Positions 53,600 to 63,425 are shown, counted from the first letter of the stretch. The stretch: 64,000 bases of DNA from Methylobacterium aquaticum (GCF_016804325.1 NZ_CP043627.1:1551501-1615500), one strand, 5' to 3'. Notes: generated by a model not told the origin, from the letters alone. Numbers and translations: made by a program.

Positions 53600-54493
53600 T
53601 CATACCCGGCGCGTCAACCAGACGCCAAATATGATGAGCGCTCCGGAGATCATGACATTGAGAGAAAGTGCCTCGCCCAAAAAGGAAACGGCTATAGCGA
53701 TGCCAACGACCGGCTGCAAAAATTGAATTGGAGCAACTGATGCTGCGCCAGCTTCACCCAAAGCGTAAAACCATAACGCGTAGCCAACGATCGTGACGAA
53801 CAGCACCAGGAATATCAGTGCGGATAGCTCAAGGGTGGTGGGCGCGGACCAGTCGAAAGTGATTGCCCGGGGGATTGTGAATGGCGCGAAGGCCAACGCT
53901 CCCACGGCGATCGACCAGGCTGTCGCCGGCCATTGACCAATCCGCGAAGAACTTCGCCCACCATACACATAGCCGACGCCGGCGAATAAAACCGAAAGCA
54001 AAACAAGGCCGTCCCCCAGCAGCGTCGCCGATGTTGCCGTTGTTGCTGTCGGGCCGCGCAAATTCATCAAGATAACAACTCCCGACAAGGAAACGACACT
54101 ACCGCCCCACCAGAGAACCTTGGGCCATAGGCCAGTGATCAGGAAACTGAGCAGGCCCGTGAACATCGGCGCTGACGCCAGGATCACCGAGGCATGGGTT
54201 ACCGATGTTTTCAGGACACCGATGCTGAGCAGAAGCGGGTAGGCCATGAAGCCAAACAGTCCGCCAGCGATGAGCTCTGCTCGCTCTGCCCATGTTGGAG
54301 GAAAACGATCGCGAAACCGCAGCAGGAGCGGAAATAGAATGATGCCGGCCAGAAGAGAGCGCAGCCCGCCAATCAACTCTGGTGGAATGCTACGTCCGGC
54401 CACTGCCGTAGCAGGAGCTGAAGCTCCCCATATCGCCACCGCCGCAAAAGCCGCAGCGAGCGCAAGGGTGGTTGATCGAGAGTTGGTTTTCAT
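53600..54493 (-). CDS. DMT-superfamily (EamA) metabolite exporter
   Basis: 297-aa membrane protein with ten predicted helices in two EamA repeats (ALAAAFAAVAIWGASAPATAVA; LLGDGLVLLSVLFAGVGYVYGG), ending LIIFGVWLTRR. Exports an unidentified small metabolite, often an amino acid or drug. Its base composition is clearly lower in G+C than neighbouring genes and its codons use more A/T third positions, suggesting acquisition. Divergent from a MocR regulator, the likely controller. The ATG at 54493 (MKTNSRSTTL) is the natural start. Confidence 0.9.
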   Translation of the reverse strand: MKTNSRSTTLALAAAFAAVAIWGASAPATAVAGRSIPPELIGGLRSLLAGIILFPLLLRFRDRFPPTWAERAELIAGGLFGFMAYPLLLSIGVLKTSVTHASVILASAPMFTGLLSFLITGLWPKVLWWGGSVVSLSGVVILMNLRGPTATTATSATLLGDGLVLLSVLFAGVGYVYGGRSSSRIGQWPATAWSIAVGALAFAPFTIPRAITFDWSAPTTLELSALIFLVLFVTIVGYALWFYALGEAGAASVAPIQFLQPVVGIAIAVSFLGEALSLNVMISGALIIFGVWLTRRV

Positions 54494-54564
54494 TGACGGG
54501 CTCCGCGACATCGGCTTTTTCGGTCTTGTGGGCTTGCTCGGCCGACTGTGATCGCCAATATTGC

Positions 54565-54597
54565 TCGACTCAAGTCGAACATTGTCTGGCAAACAAT
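54565..54597. promoter_or_regulatory. Candidate MocR operator
   Basis: Two dyads in the divergent promoter region: TCGACT-CA-AGTCGA (54565-54578, perfect) and ATTGT...ACAAT (54581-54597). Both lie within 35 bp of the regulator start. Suitable sites for a GntR/MocR dimer controlling both genes. Confidence 0.5.
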
Positions 54598-54598
54598 A

Positions 54599-55909
54599 AT
54601 GACATGGACTCCGAAAATTTCATCGAATGGATCGCGCTATCTCGCATTGGCGGACGCAATCGAGCGCGCGATCGAGACGGGCGAGTTGAAAGTTGGTGAT
54701 CGGCTGCCGCCTCATCGCGATATCGCGTGGCGGCTGGGCCTCGACACCTCGACGGTGACCAAAGCTTATCGCGAGGCATCGCGCCGTCACCTGATACATG
54801 GTGAAGTCGGACGAGGCACATATATTCTCGGCCGTAGCAGGGCCGCCGAAATATTCGCTTCCCGTGCGGACGATCCCGCAATCCTGGACCTCTCCATGAA
54901 TACTCCCGTTGCGACGCAAGACGACGGGTTTTTAGCAACAATAGAGCAAGTCGTTAGGGCGCCTAACACAGACTGGCGTGACTATGCGTCCCAAAGGCTG
55001 GTTGATCGGTTGCGGATCGCTGGCGTTCGTTGGTTGGAAACACGCGGGATATTTGCGCGACCGGAAGAGGTTGTGCCTGTCGCTGGTGGTCAAGCCGCAC
55101 TCGCAGCGATCCTTAATGTCATCGATATCAAATCCCTTGGTGTCGAGGAACAGACCTACTCAGGCGTCGTGGCGTTGGCGCAAGGCCTTGGAATGAAGGC
55201 CACAGACCTGAGGATGGACGATAACGGCGTTCTACCGAAAGCGTTGTCGGATGCTGCTGTCGATGCAGCGATATTGGTACCGACCCTGCACAATCCCACC
55301 GGGAAAATCTGGTCCCTGCCGCGCCGGCAGGAGTTGCTGACAGCAGCCTCCCGCGTCGGGACGCTCATCATAGAGGATGATGCCTATGGCCCATTGACAG
55401 ATACAAAGCCCATGGCCGCTCTACATTCCGGCGCGCAGATCCTGTTCGTTTCGACACTTTCCAAAACCGTAGCTGCCGGGCTCCGGACCGGATTTGTCTG
55501 GGGTAAGGGCCAGATGATCGGGAAGCTGAGTTCCGCCGTCTACGCCACAAGCTGGAGTATGGCTCCGCTCATGATGGAGGTCGCTATCCAATGGATCGAA
55601 AGCGGCGGCGTGAATAAGCAGGTCGAAAGCCAGCGGCTTGAGGTCGAGGCTCGACACAGTCTTGCAACGGAATTTTTCCCCGGCCTACGCGGAAATCCGC
55701 CTTCGCCTCACATCTTTATTCCGACAAATGCGCCAGCCGAGCTGTTTGAATCGGCAGGGGTTCGCGTTGCCTCTTCGTCCTCGTTTTCAAGAAAGCCGGA
55801 GAGCCACCCTGGAATACGCATCAGTTTGAGTGCCGCGCCGTCCCGTGCGGCGCTCGATATGGCGCTCTCCCGGTGCGCGGAGATCGTTCGGGCTCATGAG
55901 TGCCGTTAG
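54599..55909 (+). CDS. MocR-family transcriptional regulator (GntR + aminotransferase-like)
   Basis: 436-aa fusion: N-terminal GntR winged helix (LADAIERAIETGELKVGDRLPPHRDIAWRLGLDTSTVTKAYREA) joined to an inactive-type fold I aminotransferase domain with the PLP-binding lysine in STLSKTVAAGLRTGFV and the HNPTGKIW motif. Such regulators usually sense vitamin B6 or amines and control an adjacent divergent gene, here the EamA exporter. Lower G+C like its partner. The ATG at 54599 is favoured over an in-frame GTG at 54548, which would lie inside the putative operator region. Confidence 0.92.
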   Translation: MTWTPKISSNGSRYLALADAIERAIETGELKVGDRLPPHRDIAWRLGLDTSTVTKAYREASRRHLIHGEVGRGTYILGRSRAAEIFASRADDPAILDLSMNTPVATQDDGFLATIEQVVRAPNTDWRDYASQRLVDRLRIAGVRWLETRGIFARPEEVVPVAGGQAALAAILNVIDIKSLGVEEQTYSGVVALAQGLGMKATDLRMDDNGVLPKALSDAAVDAAILVPTLHNPTGKIWSLPRRQELLTAASRVGTLIIEDDAYGPLTDTKPMAALHSGAQILFVSTLSKTVAAGLRTGFVWGKGQMIGKLSSAVYATSWSMAPLMMEVAIQWIESGGVNKQVESQRLEVEARHSLATEFFPGLRGNPPSPHIFIPTNAPAELFESAGVRVASSSSFSRKPESHPGIRISLSAAPSRAALDMALSRCAEIVRAHECR

Positions 55910-56191
55910 CGTATATTAATGCAGGAATACCTACGGAGCCCCAAGTAGCTAACTTTGAGGTTGCTGGCGCGCATCCGGAGTCCGCAACGGGTCGGGAGCA
56001 GCCACATGGAGCGCCCGGCAGGATACACCAACACACCTTGAATGTCGGAAAACACCTGTTTTGCGCACATCCGAACTTGAAATAGGAGATGGACGCGCCG
56101 GGAAAGCAGCCACTCACGTGGACGAGCCGATCGGAGGAAGGGGCACATCCTCGCCTTAACAGGAGAGGAAAACGCATTCGCCTCACAGGCG

Positions 56192-56494
56192 TCAGGGTGG
56201 CTCGATCGCCATCGCTAGCCGCCCCTGCCGCCCCCGAAAATCCCGTAAGGTCGCGCTCAAGCGCTCCCGCAAAGCCACCTCCGACAACGGCCCCGTCACC
56301 ACAAGGCTCGCCACCACCTCCGGATGCTTGAGCCGCTGCTTCGGCGTCCGAGCATGGTTCGCCACCCGCACCTGCCCCTCGGCACCGGGCAGCCCGAAGT
56401 AGAAGCTCTCGCCCCGCGTCCCCTGCCCGATCTCGGAAAACCCCTCCGCCAGGAGGAGCGCCCGGGCGCGGTCGATCGCCGCCGCCGGGGTCAC
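56192..56494 (-). CDS. Small protein of unknown function (100 aa)
   Basis: 100 aa: [47 protein letters not shown]. The GTG start overlaps the rlmE stop by four bases (GTGA), so it is translationally coupled and real. The fold looks alpha/beta with no known motif; no signal peptide. Confidence 0.7.
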   Translation of the reverse strand: MTPAAAIDRARALLLAEGFSEIGQGTRGESFYFGLPGAEGQVRVANHARTPKQRLKHPEVVASLVVTGPLSEVALRERLSATLRDFRGRQGRLAMAIEPP

Positions 56495-57261
56495 GGCCGC
56501 CAGCCCGCCTCGTCATCCTCGTCGCCGTCATCGGTCTCGCGATACGGACCATCCGTCGCCTCGGCGCCGCGATAGCCGGTGGCCAGGACGTAGAGCTCGC
56601 TCGAATCCGCCCGGCTCGCCGCCGGCTTGACGTGGCGCACGCTCGCGAAATCGCGCTTCAGATCGGTGAGCAACCCGCCCTCGGTGCCGCCCTGCAAGAC
56701 CTTGGCGAGGTAGGTGCCGCCCGGCGCCAGGATCTCGCGGGCAAACGCCAGCGCCGTCTCGGCCAGCCCCATGATGCGCAGGTGGTCGGTCTTCTTGTGG
56801 CCGGTGGCGTTGGCGGCCATGTCCGACATCACGACGTCGGCAGGTCCCCCCAGCATCTCGGTGAGGAGCCCGGGCGCGGTCGGATCGAGGAAGTCGAGGG
56901 TGACGAAGTCGACGCCGGGCATCGGCTCGATCTCGAGAAGGTCGATGCCGACCACCCGGCCCCGCGGCATCGGGGCGCCGGGATGGCTGCCGACCTTGGC
57001 GGCGGCGATCTGCGACCAGCCGCCGGGCGCGGCTCCCAGATCGACCACCCGCTGGCCCGGCTTGAGGAGCCGGAAGCGGTCGTCGATCTCCATCAGCTTG
57101 AAGGCCGCCCGCGAGCGGTAGCCCTCGCGCCGGGCGCGGGCGACGTAGGGGTCGTTGAGCTGGCGTTCGAGCCAGAGCTTGGAGGAGACCGTGCGCCCGC
57201 GCCCGGTCTTGACCCGCTGCTTCAGGTCGCCCCGCAGGCCGCCGCCGCGACGATCGCTCAT
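56491..57261 (-). CDS. rlmE: 23S rRNA 2'-O-methyltransferase RlmE (FtsJ/RrmJ)
   Basis: Heat-shock methyltransferase that modifies U2552 of 23S rRNA on the 50S subunit. 256 aa: SAM loop [16 protein letters not shown], catalytic K-D-K-E residues in [35 protein letters not shown] and a C-terminal Glu, with an N-terminal Arg/Lys-rich extension and an acidic tail ([13 protein letters not shown]). Downstream gene overlaps. Confidence 0.96.
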   Translation of the reverse strand: MSDRRGGGLRGDLKQRVKTGRGRTVSSKLWLERQLNDPYVARARREGYRSRAAFKLMEIDDRFRLLKPGQRVVDLGAAPGGWSQIAAAKVGSHPGAPMPRGRVVGIDLLEIEPMPGVDFVTLDFLDPTAPGLLTEMLGGPADVVMSDMAANATGHKKTDHLRIMGLAETALAFAREILAPGGTYLAKVLQGGTEGGLLTDLKRDFASVRHVKPAASRADSSELYVLATGYRGAEATDGPYRETDDGDEDDEAGWRP

Positions 57262-57343
57262 ATCCCGTGACCTTCGATGATCGAAAAAAATCGTCCAAGG
57301 TCAATGACGCTCCGGGCTCTCATGCGCAAGCCCGGAGCGGTCG

Positions 57344-58453
57344 TCAGCCCGGTCGTACGCCCCGGCGCCAGACGCCGTCCTCGCGCATCATGTTCATCAG
57401 GAGGCCCTCGCGCAGGCCGCGATCGGCGATGCGCAGGCGCTCGGACGGGAAGGCGCGGCGGATCGCCTCCAGGATGGCGCAGCCGGCGAGCACCAGGTCG
57501 GCCCGGTCGCGGCCGATGCAGGGATTCTGCGCCCGGTCGGACAGCCGCGTGGCGAGCAGGCCGTCGATCGCCTCGGTGACCTCGCGGTCGCGCATCCACA
57601 GCCCGTCGATCCGCCGTCGGTCGTAGCGCGGCAGGCGCAGATGGGTGGCGGCGAGCGTCGTCACCGTGCCGGAGGTGCCGAGCAGGTGGAAGTTCGGCGC
57701 ATGCGCCGCGGCACCGGCGATCAGCGCGAACTTGGTCAGGCGGTCGGCGACCTCCTCGACCATGCCCTCGAAGACCGGGCGGGTCACGTCGGCCCCGCCA
57801 TAGCGCTCGGCCAGGGTGACGACGCCCACGGGAAGGGAATCCCAGGCGCGGATGCGCAGGGTCGGGTCGGCGCTGCGGGCGAGCGCGGCGGAGCCGTCGA
57901 GCCAGACGATCTCGGTCGAGCCGCCGCCGATATCGAAGATCACCACCGATTCGGCGTGCCGGTCGGCGAGCGCCGCGCAGCCGGTGACGGCGAGATAGGC
58001 TTCCGTGCGCCGGTCCACCACTTCGAGATCGAGGCCGACCTCGCGGTGGACGCGCTCGACGAAGGCCTGGCCGTTCACCGCGAGCCGGCAGGCGGCGGTG
58101 GCGATCGACTTTGACCGCACCACGCCGCGGGAGCGCATCTTGCCGAGGCACACCGCCAACGCGTCGACGGTGCGGTCGATGGCGTCGTCGCTCAGGCGGT
58201 CGGTGCTGCCTAAGCCTTCGCCGAGGCGGACGATGCGCGAGAAGGCGTCGATCACCCGGAACCCGTAGGGCGCCGGCTCGGCGATCAGCAGCCGGCAATT
58301 GTTGGTGCCGAGATCGAGCGCCGCATAGGCGCGCCGCTCGCTCCGGCGTGGTCCATCCTCCTCCGCCACGCGTGGCGGAGGCGCGGTCGCGCGCGCTGTC
58401 TCGGCGTACTCCGCGGCGCGCGCCGGCACGGAGACGACCGTCTCATCCCTCAT
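57344..58453 (-). CDS. Exopolyphosphatase / pppGpp phosphohydrolase (Ppx/GppA)
   Basis: ASKHA-fold phosphatase acting on polyphosphate or guanosine pentaphosphate. 369 aa: phosphate-1 motif AALDLGTNNCRLLIAEP, phosphate-2 SVVIFDIGGGSTEIVWLDG, and segment LLGTSGTVTTLAATHLRL. The first 40 residues are a low-complexity extension, so a later start is possible. Lies 82 bp before rlmE on the same strand; the two genes form a common pair in Alphaproteobacteria. Confidence 0.93.
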   Translation of the reverse strand: MRDETVVSVPARAAEYAETARATAPPPRVAEEDGPRRSERRAYAALDLGTNNCRLLIAEPAPYGFRVIDAFSRIVRLGEGLGSTDRLSDDAIDRTVDALAVCLGKMRSRGVVRSKSIATAACRLAVNGQAFVERVHREVGLDLEVVDRRTEAYLAVTGCAALADRHAESVVIFDIGGGSTEIVWLDGSAALARSADPTLRIRAWDSLPVGVVTLAERYGGADVTRPVFEGMVEEVADRLTKFALIAGAAAHAPNFHLLGTSGTVTTLAATHLRLPRYDRRRIDGLWMRDREVTEAIDGLLATRLSDRAQNPCIGRDRADLVLAGCAILEAIRRAFPSERLRIADRGLREGLLMNMMREDGVWRRGVRPG

Positions 58454-58604
58454 CGGCGATGCCGATATCCTTCATGGTCGCACCCTCGCGGGGCGACGAG
58501 CCCATCACATGACGGGAAGCTTACGTGGCTCCGGGCGGAACGCAAAGCCGCGATCGTGCCGCGCCACCCGCAGACTCACCGGGACGATCGGCAGGCTTCG
58601 ACGG

Positions 58605-59453
58605 TCAGTCGACCGCCGTGCCCTTCAGTTCGGCCTGGGTGAAGCGCTGCTGCTCCTCCATCACCAGCCCGGCAAGCTCGCGCTTCAGCGCGTTGAACTC
58701 GGACGAGGCCGTGTCGCGCGGGCGGGGCAGCGGCACGATCAGGTCGCGCTTCATCCGGCCCGGGCGGTAGGTGAGGACGACGATGCGATCGGCGAGGTAG
58801 ATCGCCTCCTCGATCGAGTGGGTCACGAACACGATGGTCTTGCGGTACTCGGCCCAGATCCGCAGCAGCTCGTCCTGGAGGGTGCGCCGGGTCAGCGCGT
58901 CGAGGGCGCCGAACGGCTCGTCCATCAGCATCACCGGCGGGTCGAGGGCCAGGATGCGGGCGATGGCGACGCGCTGGCGCATGCCGCCCGACAGGTCCTT
59001 CGGGAAGCGGCCGAGGAAGTCGGACAGGCCGAGCTTCTGGGCGATGCCGGCGACGACCGTGTCGGCCTGCCCGCGCGCCACGCCCTTGATGTCGAGGCCG
59101 AAGCGGATGTTCTGCTCCACGCTCATCCAGGGAAACAGGGCGTATTCCTGGAAGACCATGCCCCGGTCGGGGCCCGGATCGACGATCCTGTGCCCGTTCA
59201 TGCGGATCTCGCCCGCGGTGAGCGGCGAGAATCCCGCGATGGCGTTGAGCAGGGTGGACTTGCCGCAGCCCGACGGCCCCAGCAGGCAGACGAACTGGCC
59301 GCTCGGGATCGCCGCGGTGACGTCCTCGAGCGCCACCACGGCCCCCTCGTCGGTGCCGAACACCTTCGAGGCGTGCGCGATCGTGATCTCGGCAGCCCCC
59401 GGCCCGGGCCGGGCGGCGGGCTCCGACGGGCGGAGCGTTGCGGTCGCGGTCAT
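58605..59453 (-). CDS. ABC transporter ATP-binding protein (SsuB/TauB type)
   Basis: ATPase of a nitrate/sulfonate/taurine-type importer. 282 aa: Walker [16 protein letters not shown]-loop VFQEYALFPWM, signature LSGGMRQRVAIARI, Walker B VMLMDEPFGALD, switch histidine VFVTHSIEEA. Last gene of a three-gene operon; starts 4 bp after the permease stop. Substrate cannot be read from the ATPase. Confidence 0.94.
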   Translation of the reverse strand: MTATATLRPSEPAARPGPGAAEITIAHASKVFGTDEGAVVALEDVTAAIPSGQFVCLLGPSGCGKSTLLNAIAGFSPLTAGEIRMNGHRIVDPGPDRGMVFQEYALFPWMSVEQNIRFGLDIKGVARGQADTVVAGIAQKLGLSDFLGRFPKDLSGGMRQRVAIARILALDPPVMLMDEPFGALDALTRRTLQDELLRIWAEYRKTIVFVTHSIEEAIYLADRIVVLTYRPGRMKRDLIVPLPRPRDTASSEFNALKRELAGLVMEEQQRFTQAELKGTAVD

Positions 59454-59457
59454 GGTG

Positions 59458-60270
59458 TCAGCGCTCCAGGCCGCGATGCCAGCGCAGCAGGTGGTCGTTG
59501 AGGCGCGACATCGCGCCGTCGATGACGAGGCCGAGGATGCCGATCGTCAGCATGCCGCCGATGATCTTGTCCGACCACATGTATTCCCGCGCCTCCAGGA
59601 TCCGGTAGCCGAGCCCGTCCGAGACCGCGATCATCTCGGCGACGATCACCACGATGAAGGCGGTGCCGATGCCGATGCGCATGCCGGCGAGAACGAAGGG
59701 GCTCGCCGCCGGCAGGATCACCCGCCGGAACATCGTCCAGGAATTGGCGCCCAGGTTGCGCGCGGCGCGGATATAGATCGAATCGACCTGCCGCACCCCC
59801 GCCACCGTGTTGACGAGGACCGGGAAGAAGGTGCCGAGCGCGATCAGGAACAGGGCCGGCGGATTGCCCAACCCGAACCAGACGATGGCGAGCGGGATGT
59901 AGGCGATCGGCGGGATCGGCCGCAGGATCTGCAGGAGCGGGTTGACGAGGCCGTAGAGCCGGTCGCTCGTCCCCATCAGCAGGCCGACCGGAAGCGCCAG
60001 GCCGACGCCGATGGCGAAGCCCGCGATCACCCGGCCGAGGCTCGCCACCGCGTCGTGCGGCAGCTCGCCGGACACCAGCCAGGCGGCGTAGCTCTGGCTG
60101 GCGGGATCGTAGGGCAGGGCCGGGACGAGGCTGGAAAACCAGCGCGAGGCCACCGCGCTCGGCGGCGGCAGCACCACGGCGGAGAACAGGCCGGCCCGGC
60201 TGGCGATCTCCCAGAGGATCAGCAGCCCGATCGGCAGAAAGGCGCCGCGGAAGGCGGAGAGGCGGTTCAC
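59458..60270 (-). CDS. ABC transporter permease (SsuC/TauC type)
   Basis: 270-aa inner-membrane permease of the BPD_transp_1 class with about six helices; the EAA loop is IRAARNLGANSWTMFRRVILPAASPFVLAG. PIPPIAYIPLAIVWFGLGN is typical of the nitrate/sulfonate/taurine group. Middle gene of the operon. Confidence 0.94.
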   Translation of the reverse strand: MNRLSAFRGAFLPIGLLILWEIASRAGLFSAVVLPPPSAVASRWFSSLVPALPYDPASQSYAAWLVSGELPHDAVASLGRVIAGFAIGVGLALPVGLLMGTSDRLYGLVNPLLQILRPIPPIAYIPLAIVWFGLGNPPALFLIALGTFFPVLVNTVAGVRQVDSIYIRAARNLGANSWTMFRRVILPAASPFVLAGMRIGIGTAFIVVIVAEMIAVSDGLGYRILEAREYMWSDKIIGGMLTIGILGLVIDGAMSRLNDHLLRWHRGLER

Positions 60271-60289
60271 GAAAGGTCTCCGGACCGGC

Positions 60290-61270
60290 TCAGTTGGTCT
60301 TGGCGCCGAGTTCGGCCTTCGCCTTCTCGAGCAGGTCGAGCTTGACCCATTCGGCGTCGCCCTTGGGCGGGTTCACCATCTTGCCGAGACCATACTTGTG
60401 CATCAGGTCGGCCGTGACCTGCATGTGACCGGCCGGCATGTCGTAGGTGTAGTCCGCGTTCTCCATCGAGTCGCGGAAATCCTTGCTGCTGAGCTGGCCC
60501 TTGAAGACCGTGTCGCGGACGTACTTTTCGGCGAGGTCCGGCTTCTCGATGAAGGTCTTGGTCGCCTCGACGAACAGCTTGAGGACGCGGGCGGCGACCT
60601 CGGGCTTCTCGGTATACATCTTCTCGGTCATGACCAGCGGGCGGTAGGGCACGCCGACCGGGGTGTCGTAGGGCTTGACGATCTCGTAGCCCCAGCCGTT
60701 CGAGATCGCCTGCGTCGATTGCGGCTCGCTCTGGCAGATCACGTCGACGTATTTCTGGGCGAGTGCCTGGTTCAGGTCGGCGTAGTTGTTGAAGTAGACG
60801 AGCTGCACGTCCTTGCCCGGCCGCTCCGACCAGGTCAGGCCGTTCTTCTCCAGCTCGGCCAGCAGCATCAGGTCCTGGGTGCCGCCGCGCACCACCGCGA
60901 CCTTCTTGCCCTTCACGTCGGCAAGCGTCTTGGCGCCGAGATCGGGCCGGCCGAGGATGCGCACACCGCCATTGGCGAAGCCCGCCACCACCAGGAGCTT
61001 CACGCCGTTGCCGCGCGCCGCCACCGCGCCGTCGGCGCCCGAGGCCGCGATGTCGATCTGGTCGACCGCCATCGCCGGATAGATGTCGGCGCCCTTGGCG
61101 AACTGCTTCTCGTCGATCTTGAGGTTATATTTGCCGGCGATCTCCTTCATGTAGGAGATCGCGCCGTAATGGGCGAATTTCAGGTTGCCGAGGCGGACGA
61201 CGTCCTGGGCGGCGGCCGGGCCGGCGATGGCCGCCCAGACGGCGGCGATGGCGGCGAGGCGCGTGAGCAT
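60290..61270 (-). CDS. ABC transporter substrate-binding protein (NMT1/SsuA-like)
   Basis: 326-aa periplasmic protein: signal peptide MLTRLAAIAAVWAAIAGPAAAQ, then VRLGNLKFAHYGAISYMKEI and GGTQDLMLLAELEKNG of the NMT1/SsuA fold. The first gene of the operon, so expression likely starts upstream of 61270. An aliphatic sulfonate, taurine or pyrimidine-type ligand are all possible; no sulfonate monooxygenase is adjacent to decide. Confidence 0.92.
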   Translation of the reverse strand: MLTRLAAIAAVWAAIAGPAAAQDVVRLGNLKFAHYGAISYMKEIAGKYNLKIDEKQFAKGADIYPAMAVDQIDIAASGADGAVAARGNGVKLLVVAGFANGGVRILGRPDLGAKTLADVKGKKVAVVRGGTQDLMLLAELEKNGLTWSERPGKDVQLVYFNNYADLNQALAQKYVDVICQSEPQSTQAISNGWGYEIVKPYDTPVGVPYRPLVMTEKMYTEKPEVAARVLKLFVEATKTFIEKPDLAEKYVRDTVFKGQLSSKDFRDSMENADYTYDMPAGHMQVTADLMHKYGLGKMVNPPKGDAEWVKLDLLEKAKAELGAKTN

Positions 61271-61416
61271 GGGTCTCTCCCTGTCCGTCCGGACGGCAGG
61301 GCGCCCGGTTTGGTGCCGGATACTGGACAAAGGTCGAGCCGGCCGAAAGCCGGATTACGGCGCCCGGGATAAGACTTTAGACTCGCGGATTAAATCGCCG
61401 CGCGTGCTCGACCGCG

Positions 61417-61896
61417 TCAGAGCATGCCCTTGACCACCGCCGCGGCGGGCAGCCGCGGCTGGGGCCGCAGCAGGCTCTTGACCTGCGAGAACGGCCGCGG
61501 CCGGTTGATCACCTCGTCGAGGCGCGACCACAGGGTCTTGGGCGAGAACGGCTTGGCGATGATCTCGTTGACCCCGAGATTGATCGCCCGGTCGACCACG
61601 TTGCGGCGCGGCTGGGCCAGCATCAGGATGATCGGCACGGTCGGGGCGGGCGAGGTCGCGGGCGTGCGGGCGAGGCGAATGAACTCCTCGCCGGACAGGA
61701 TCGCCAGGTCCCAGTCGAGCACGACGAGATCGGGCTTGCTCTCGGCGAGCACGCCCAGCGCCTCCGCGCCGTCCGGCGCCTCGAGCAGGCGCTTGATGCC
61801 GACGCGCATCAGCATGTCGCGCACGATGCGGCGGATATACAGGCTCTCGTCGACCACGAGGGCCGACAGGTCCGGGAAGGTCGGGGTGGCGATCAT
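61417..61896 (-). CDS. Receiver-only response regulator (CheY-like)
   Basis: 159 aa, a single REC domain: MIATPTFPDLSALVVDESLYIRRIVRDML, phosphoacceptor Asp in LVVLDWDLAILSG, and Lys in IIAKPFSPKTLW. The second acidic residue of the metal site is Glu rather than Asp (VDES). A short basic tail follows. No histidine kinase or output domain nearby; probably a relay or motility/stress signalling module. Divergent from the AlaX-type gene. Confidence 0.88.
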   Translation of the reverse strand: MIATPTFPDLSALVVDESLYIRRIVRDMLMRVGIKRLLEAPDGAEALGVLAESKPDLVVLDWDLAILSGEEFIRLARTPATSPAPTVPIILMLAQPRRNVVDRAINLGVNEIIAKPFSPKTLWSRLDEVINRPRPFSQVKSLLRPQPRLPAAAVVKGML

Positions 61897-62038
61897 CGCG
61901 GGCTCGGTCTCGACTGACCAGAGGTTAAGCACGATCAACCCTGCGGTTTCGCTAACCGAGATGGTTAACGTAAACTCTCCCTCGACGGCGACGCGGCGCC
62001 GGGGCAGTGTCGCGCTCCCTCGAGAACGGAGCGCATGC

Positions 62039-62749
62039 ATGTCCACCGAACTCCTCTTCCGCGACGATGCGTATCTCCGCGAGGCGGAAGGCCGGATCGT
62101 GGCGGCGGACGAGGCCGGCCTCGTTCTCGACCGGACCCTGTTCTACGCGCAGGGCGGCGGCCAGCCCGGCGACCGCGGCCGGCTCGTGCGGGAGGATGGC
62201 GGCGAGATCGCGATCCTCGACACCGTCTACGGCCCCGACAAGCGCACGATCCTGCACCGTGTCGCGCCGGGCACCGCTCTGCCGGCGCCGGGCGAGCGGG
62301 TCCGGCTCGTCCTCGACTGGCCGTTGCGCCATGCCCGCATGCGGGTCCACACCGCCCTGCACCTGCTCTCGGTCGCCCTTCCCTACCCGGTCACCGGCGG
62401 CGCGATCGGCGACGGCGAGGGCCGGCTCGATTTCGACATCCCGGATGCCGGCCTCGACAAGGAGGCGGTGACGGCGCGCCTGCGGGAGATGATCGCCCAG
62501 GATGCCGCCGTGACGACGCGCTGGATCAGCGACGAGGAGCTTCTGGCCAATCCCGGCCTCGTCAAGACGATGTCGGTGAAGCCGCCGATGGGCAGCGGCC
62601 GGGTGCGGCTGGTGGCGATCGAGGGCCTCGACCTCCAGCCCTGCGGCGGCACCCATGTGAACCGCACGGGCGAGATCGGCACCGCCACCGTCACGGCGAT
62701 CGAGAAGAAGGGCAAGCAGAACCGGCGCGTGCGGCTGTCGCTCGCCTGA
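62039..62749 (+). CDS. AlaX-type alanyl-tRNA editing protein
   Basis: 236-aa free-standing editing domain that hydrolyses Ser-tRNA(Ala) or Gly-tRNA(Ala). Zinc ligands are in VHTALHLLS (HxxxH) and CGGTHVNRTGEIG (CxxxH), with the domain opening DRTLFYAQGGGQPGDRGRL. The ATG at 62039 has GGAG seven bases upstream. Complements the editing function of AlaRS. Confidence 0.95.
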   Translation: MSTELLFRDDAYLREAEGRIVAADEAGLVLDRTLFYAQGGGQPGDRGRLVREDGGEIAILDTVYGPDKRTILHRVAPGTALPAPGERVRLVLDWPLRHARMRVHTALHLLSVALPYPVTGGAIGDGEGRLDFDIPDAGLDKEAVTARLREMIAQDAAVTTRWISDEELLANPGLVKTMSVKPPMGSGRVRLVAIEGLDLQPCGGTHVNRTGEIGTATVTAIEKKGKQNRRVRLSLA

Positions 62750-62843
62750 ACGCCCTCCCGAGGCGGGTCCCGGCGCTCTCGCCAGCGCCGCAATCCTGTG
62801 CTCAAAGGACGCCGACCTCATCCCAGACGGGCCTTTCCCCACG

Positions 62844-63425
62844 ATGCTGCGCCGCCTCTACGAGTGGATCCTCGCGCTCGCCGCGCGCCCCTCGGCTCCC
62901 TACGCGCTCGGCGCGGTCTCCTTTGCGGAGAGCTCGTTCTTCCCGATCCCGCCGGACGTGATGCTGGTGCCGATGGCGGTGACCCGGCCCGAGAAGGCCT
63001 GGACCTACGCGCTGATCGCGACGCTGACCTCGGTGGCCGGCGGGATCGCCGGCTACGCCATCGGAGCGCTGCTCTACGATTCGATCGGCGCCTGGCTGTT
63101 CCACCTCTACGGGCTTGACAAGGGCGCCGACGCCTTTCGGGAGGCCTACGCCCATTACGGACACTGGGTGATCCTGCTCAAGGGTCTCACCCCGATCCCC
63201 TACAAGCTCGTGACCATCACGTCGGGCTTTGCCGGCTACGACCTGTTCTGGTTCATCGTCCTGTCGCTGATCACCCGGGGCCTGCGGTTCTTCATCCTGG
63301 CGGGCCTCGTCGGCCGCTACGGCGTCGGCATCCGCACCGTGCTCGACCGCCACCTGAACGCCGTCGCGGCGGTGTTCGGGGCGGTCTGCGTGCTCGGCTT
63401 CGTCGGCTTCCGCTACCTGTTCTGA
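62844..63425 (+). CDS. YqaA/DedA-type membrane protein
   Basis: 193-aa integral membrane protein of the SNARE-associated/YqaA family: FAESSFFPIPPDVMLVPMAV is the family re-entrant motif, and GHWVILLKGLTPIPYKLVTITSGFAGYDLFWF the second conserved block. DedA proteins are implicated in lipid scrambling and membrane homeostasis. Followed 11 bp later by dsbB. Confidence 0.92.
   Translation: MLRRLYEWILALAARPSAPYALGAVSFAESSFFPIPPDVMLVPMAVTRPEKAWTYALIATLTSVAGGIAGYAIGALLYDSIGAWLFHLYGLDKGADAFREAYAHYGHWVILLKGLTPIPYKLVTITSGFAGYDLFWFIVLSLITRGLRFFILAGLVGRYGVGIRTVLDRHLNAVAAVFGAVCVLGFVGFRYLF

Noticed and set aside
55910..56191. Small frames after the MocR gene
   Set aside because: No conserved motif, ribosome site or typical codon use; most likely non-coding border of the acquired segment.
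58368..58392. Palindrome CCTCCGCCACGCGTGGCGGAGG within the Ppx/GppA gene
   Set aside because: Lies inside coding sequence of a low-complexity N-terminal extension; no regulatory context.
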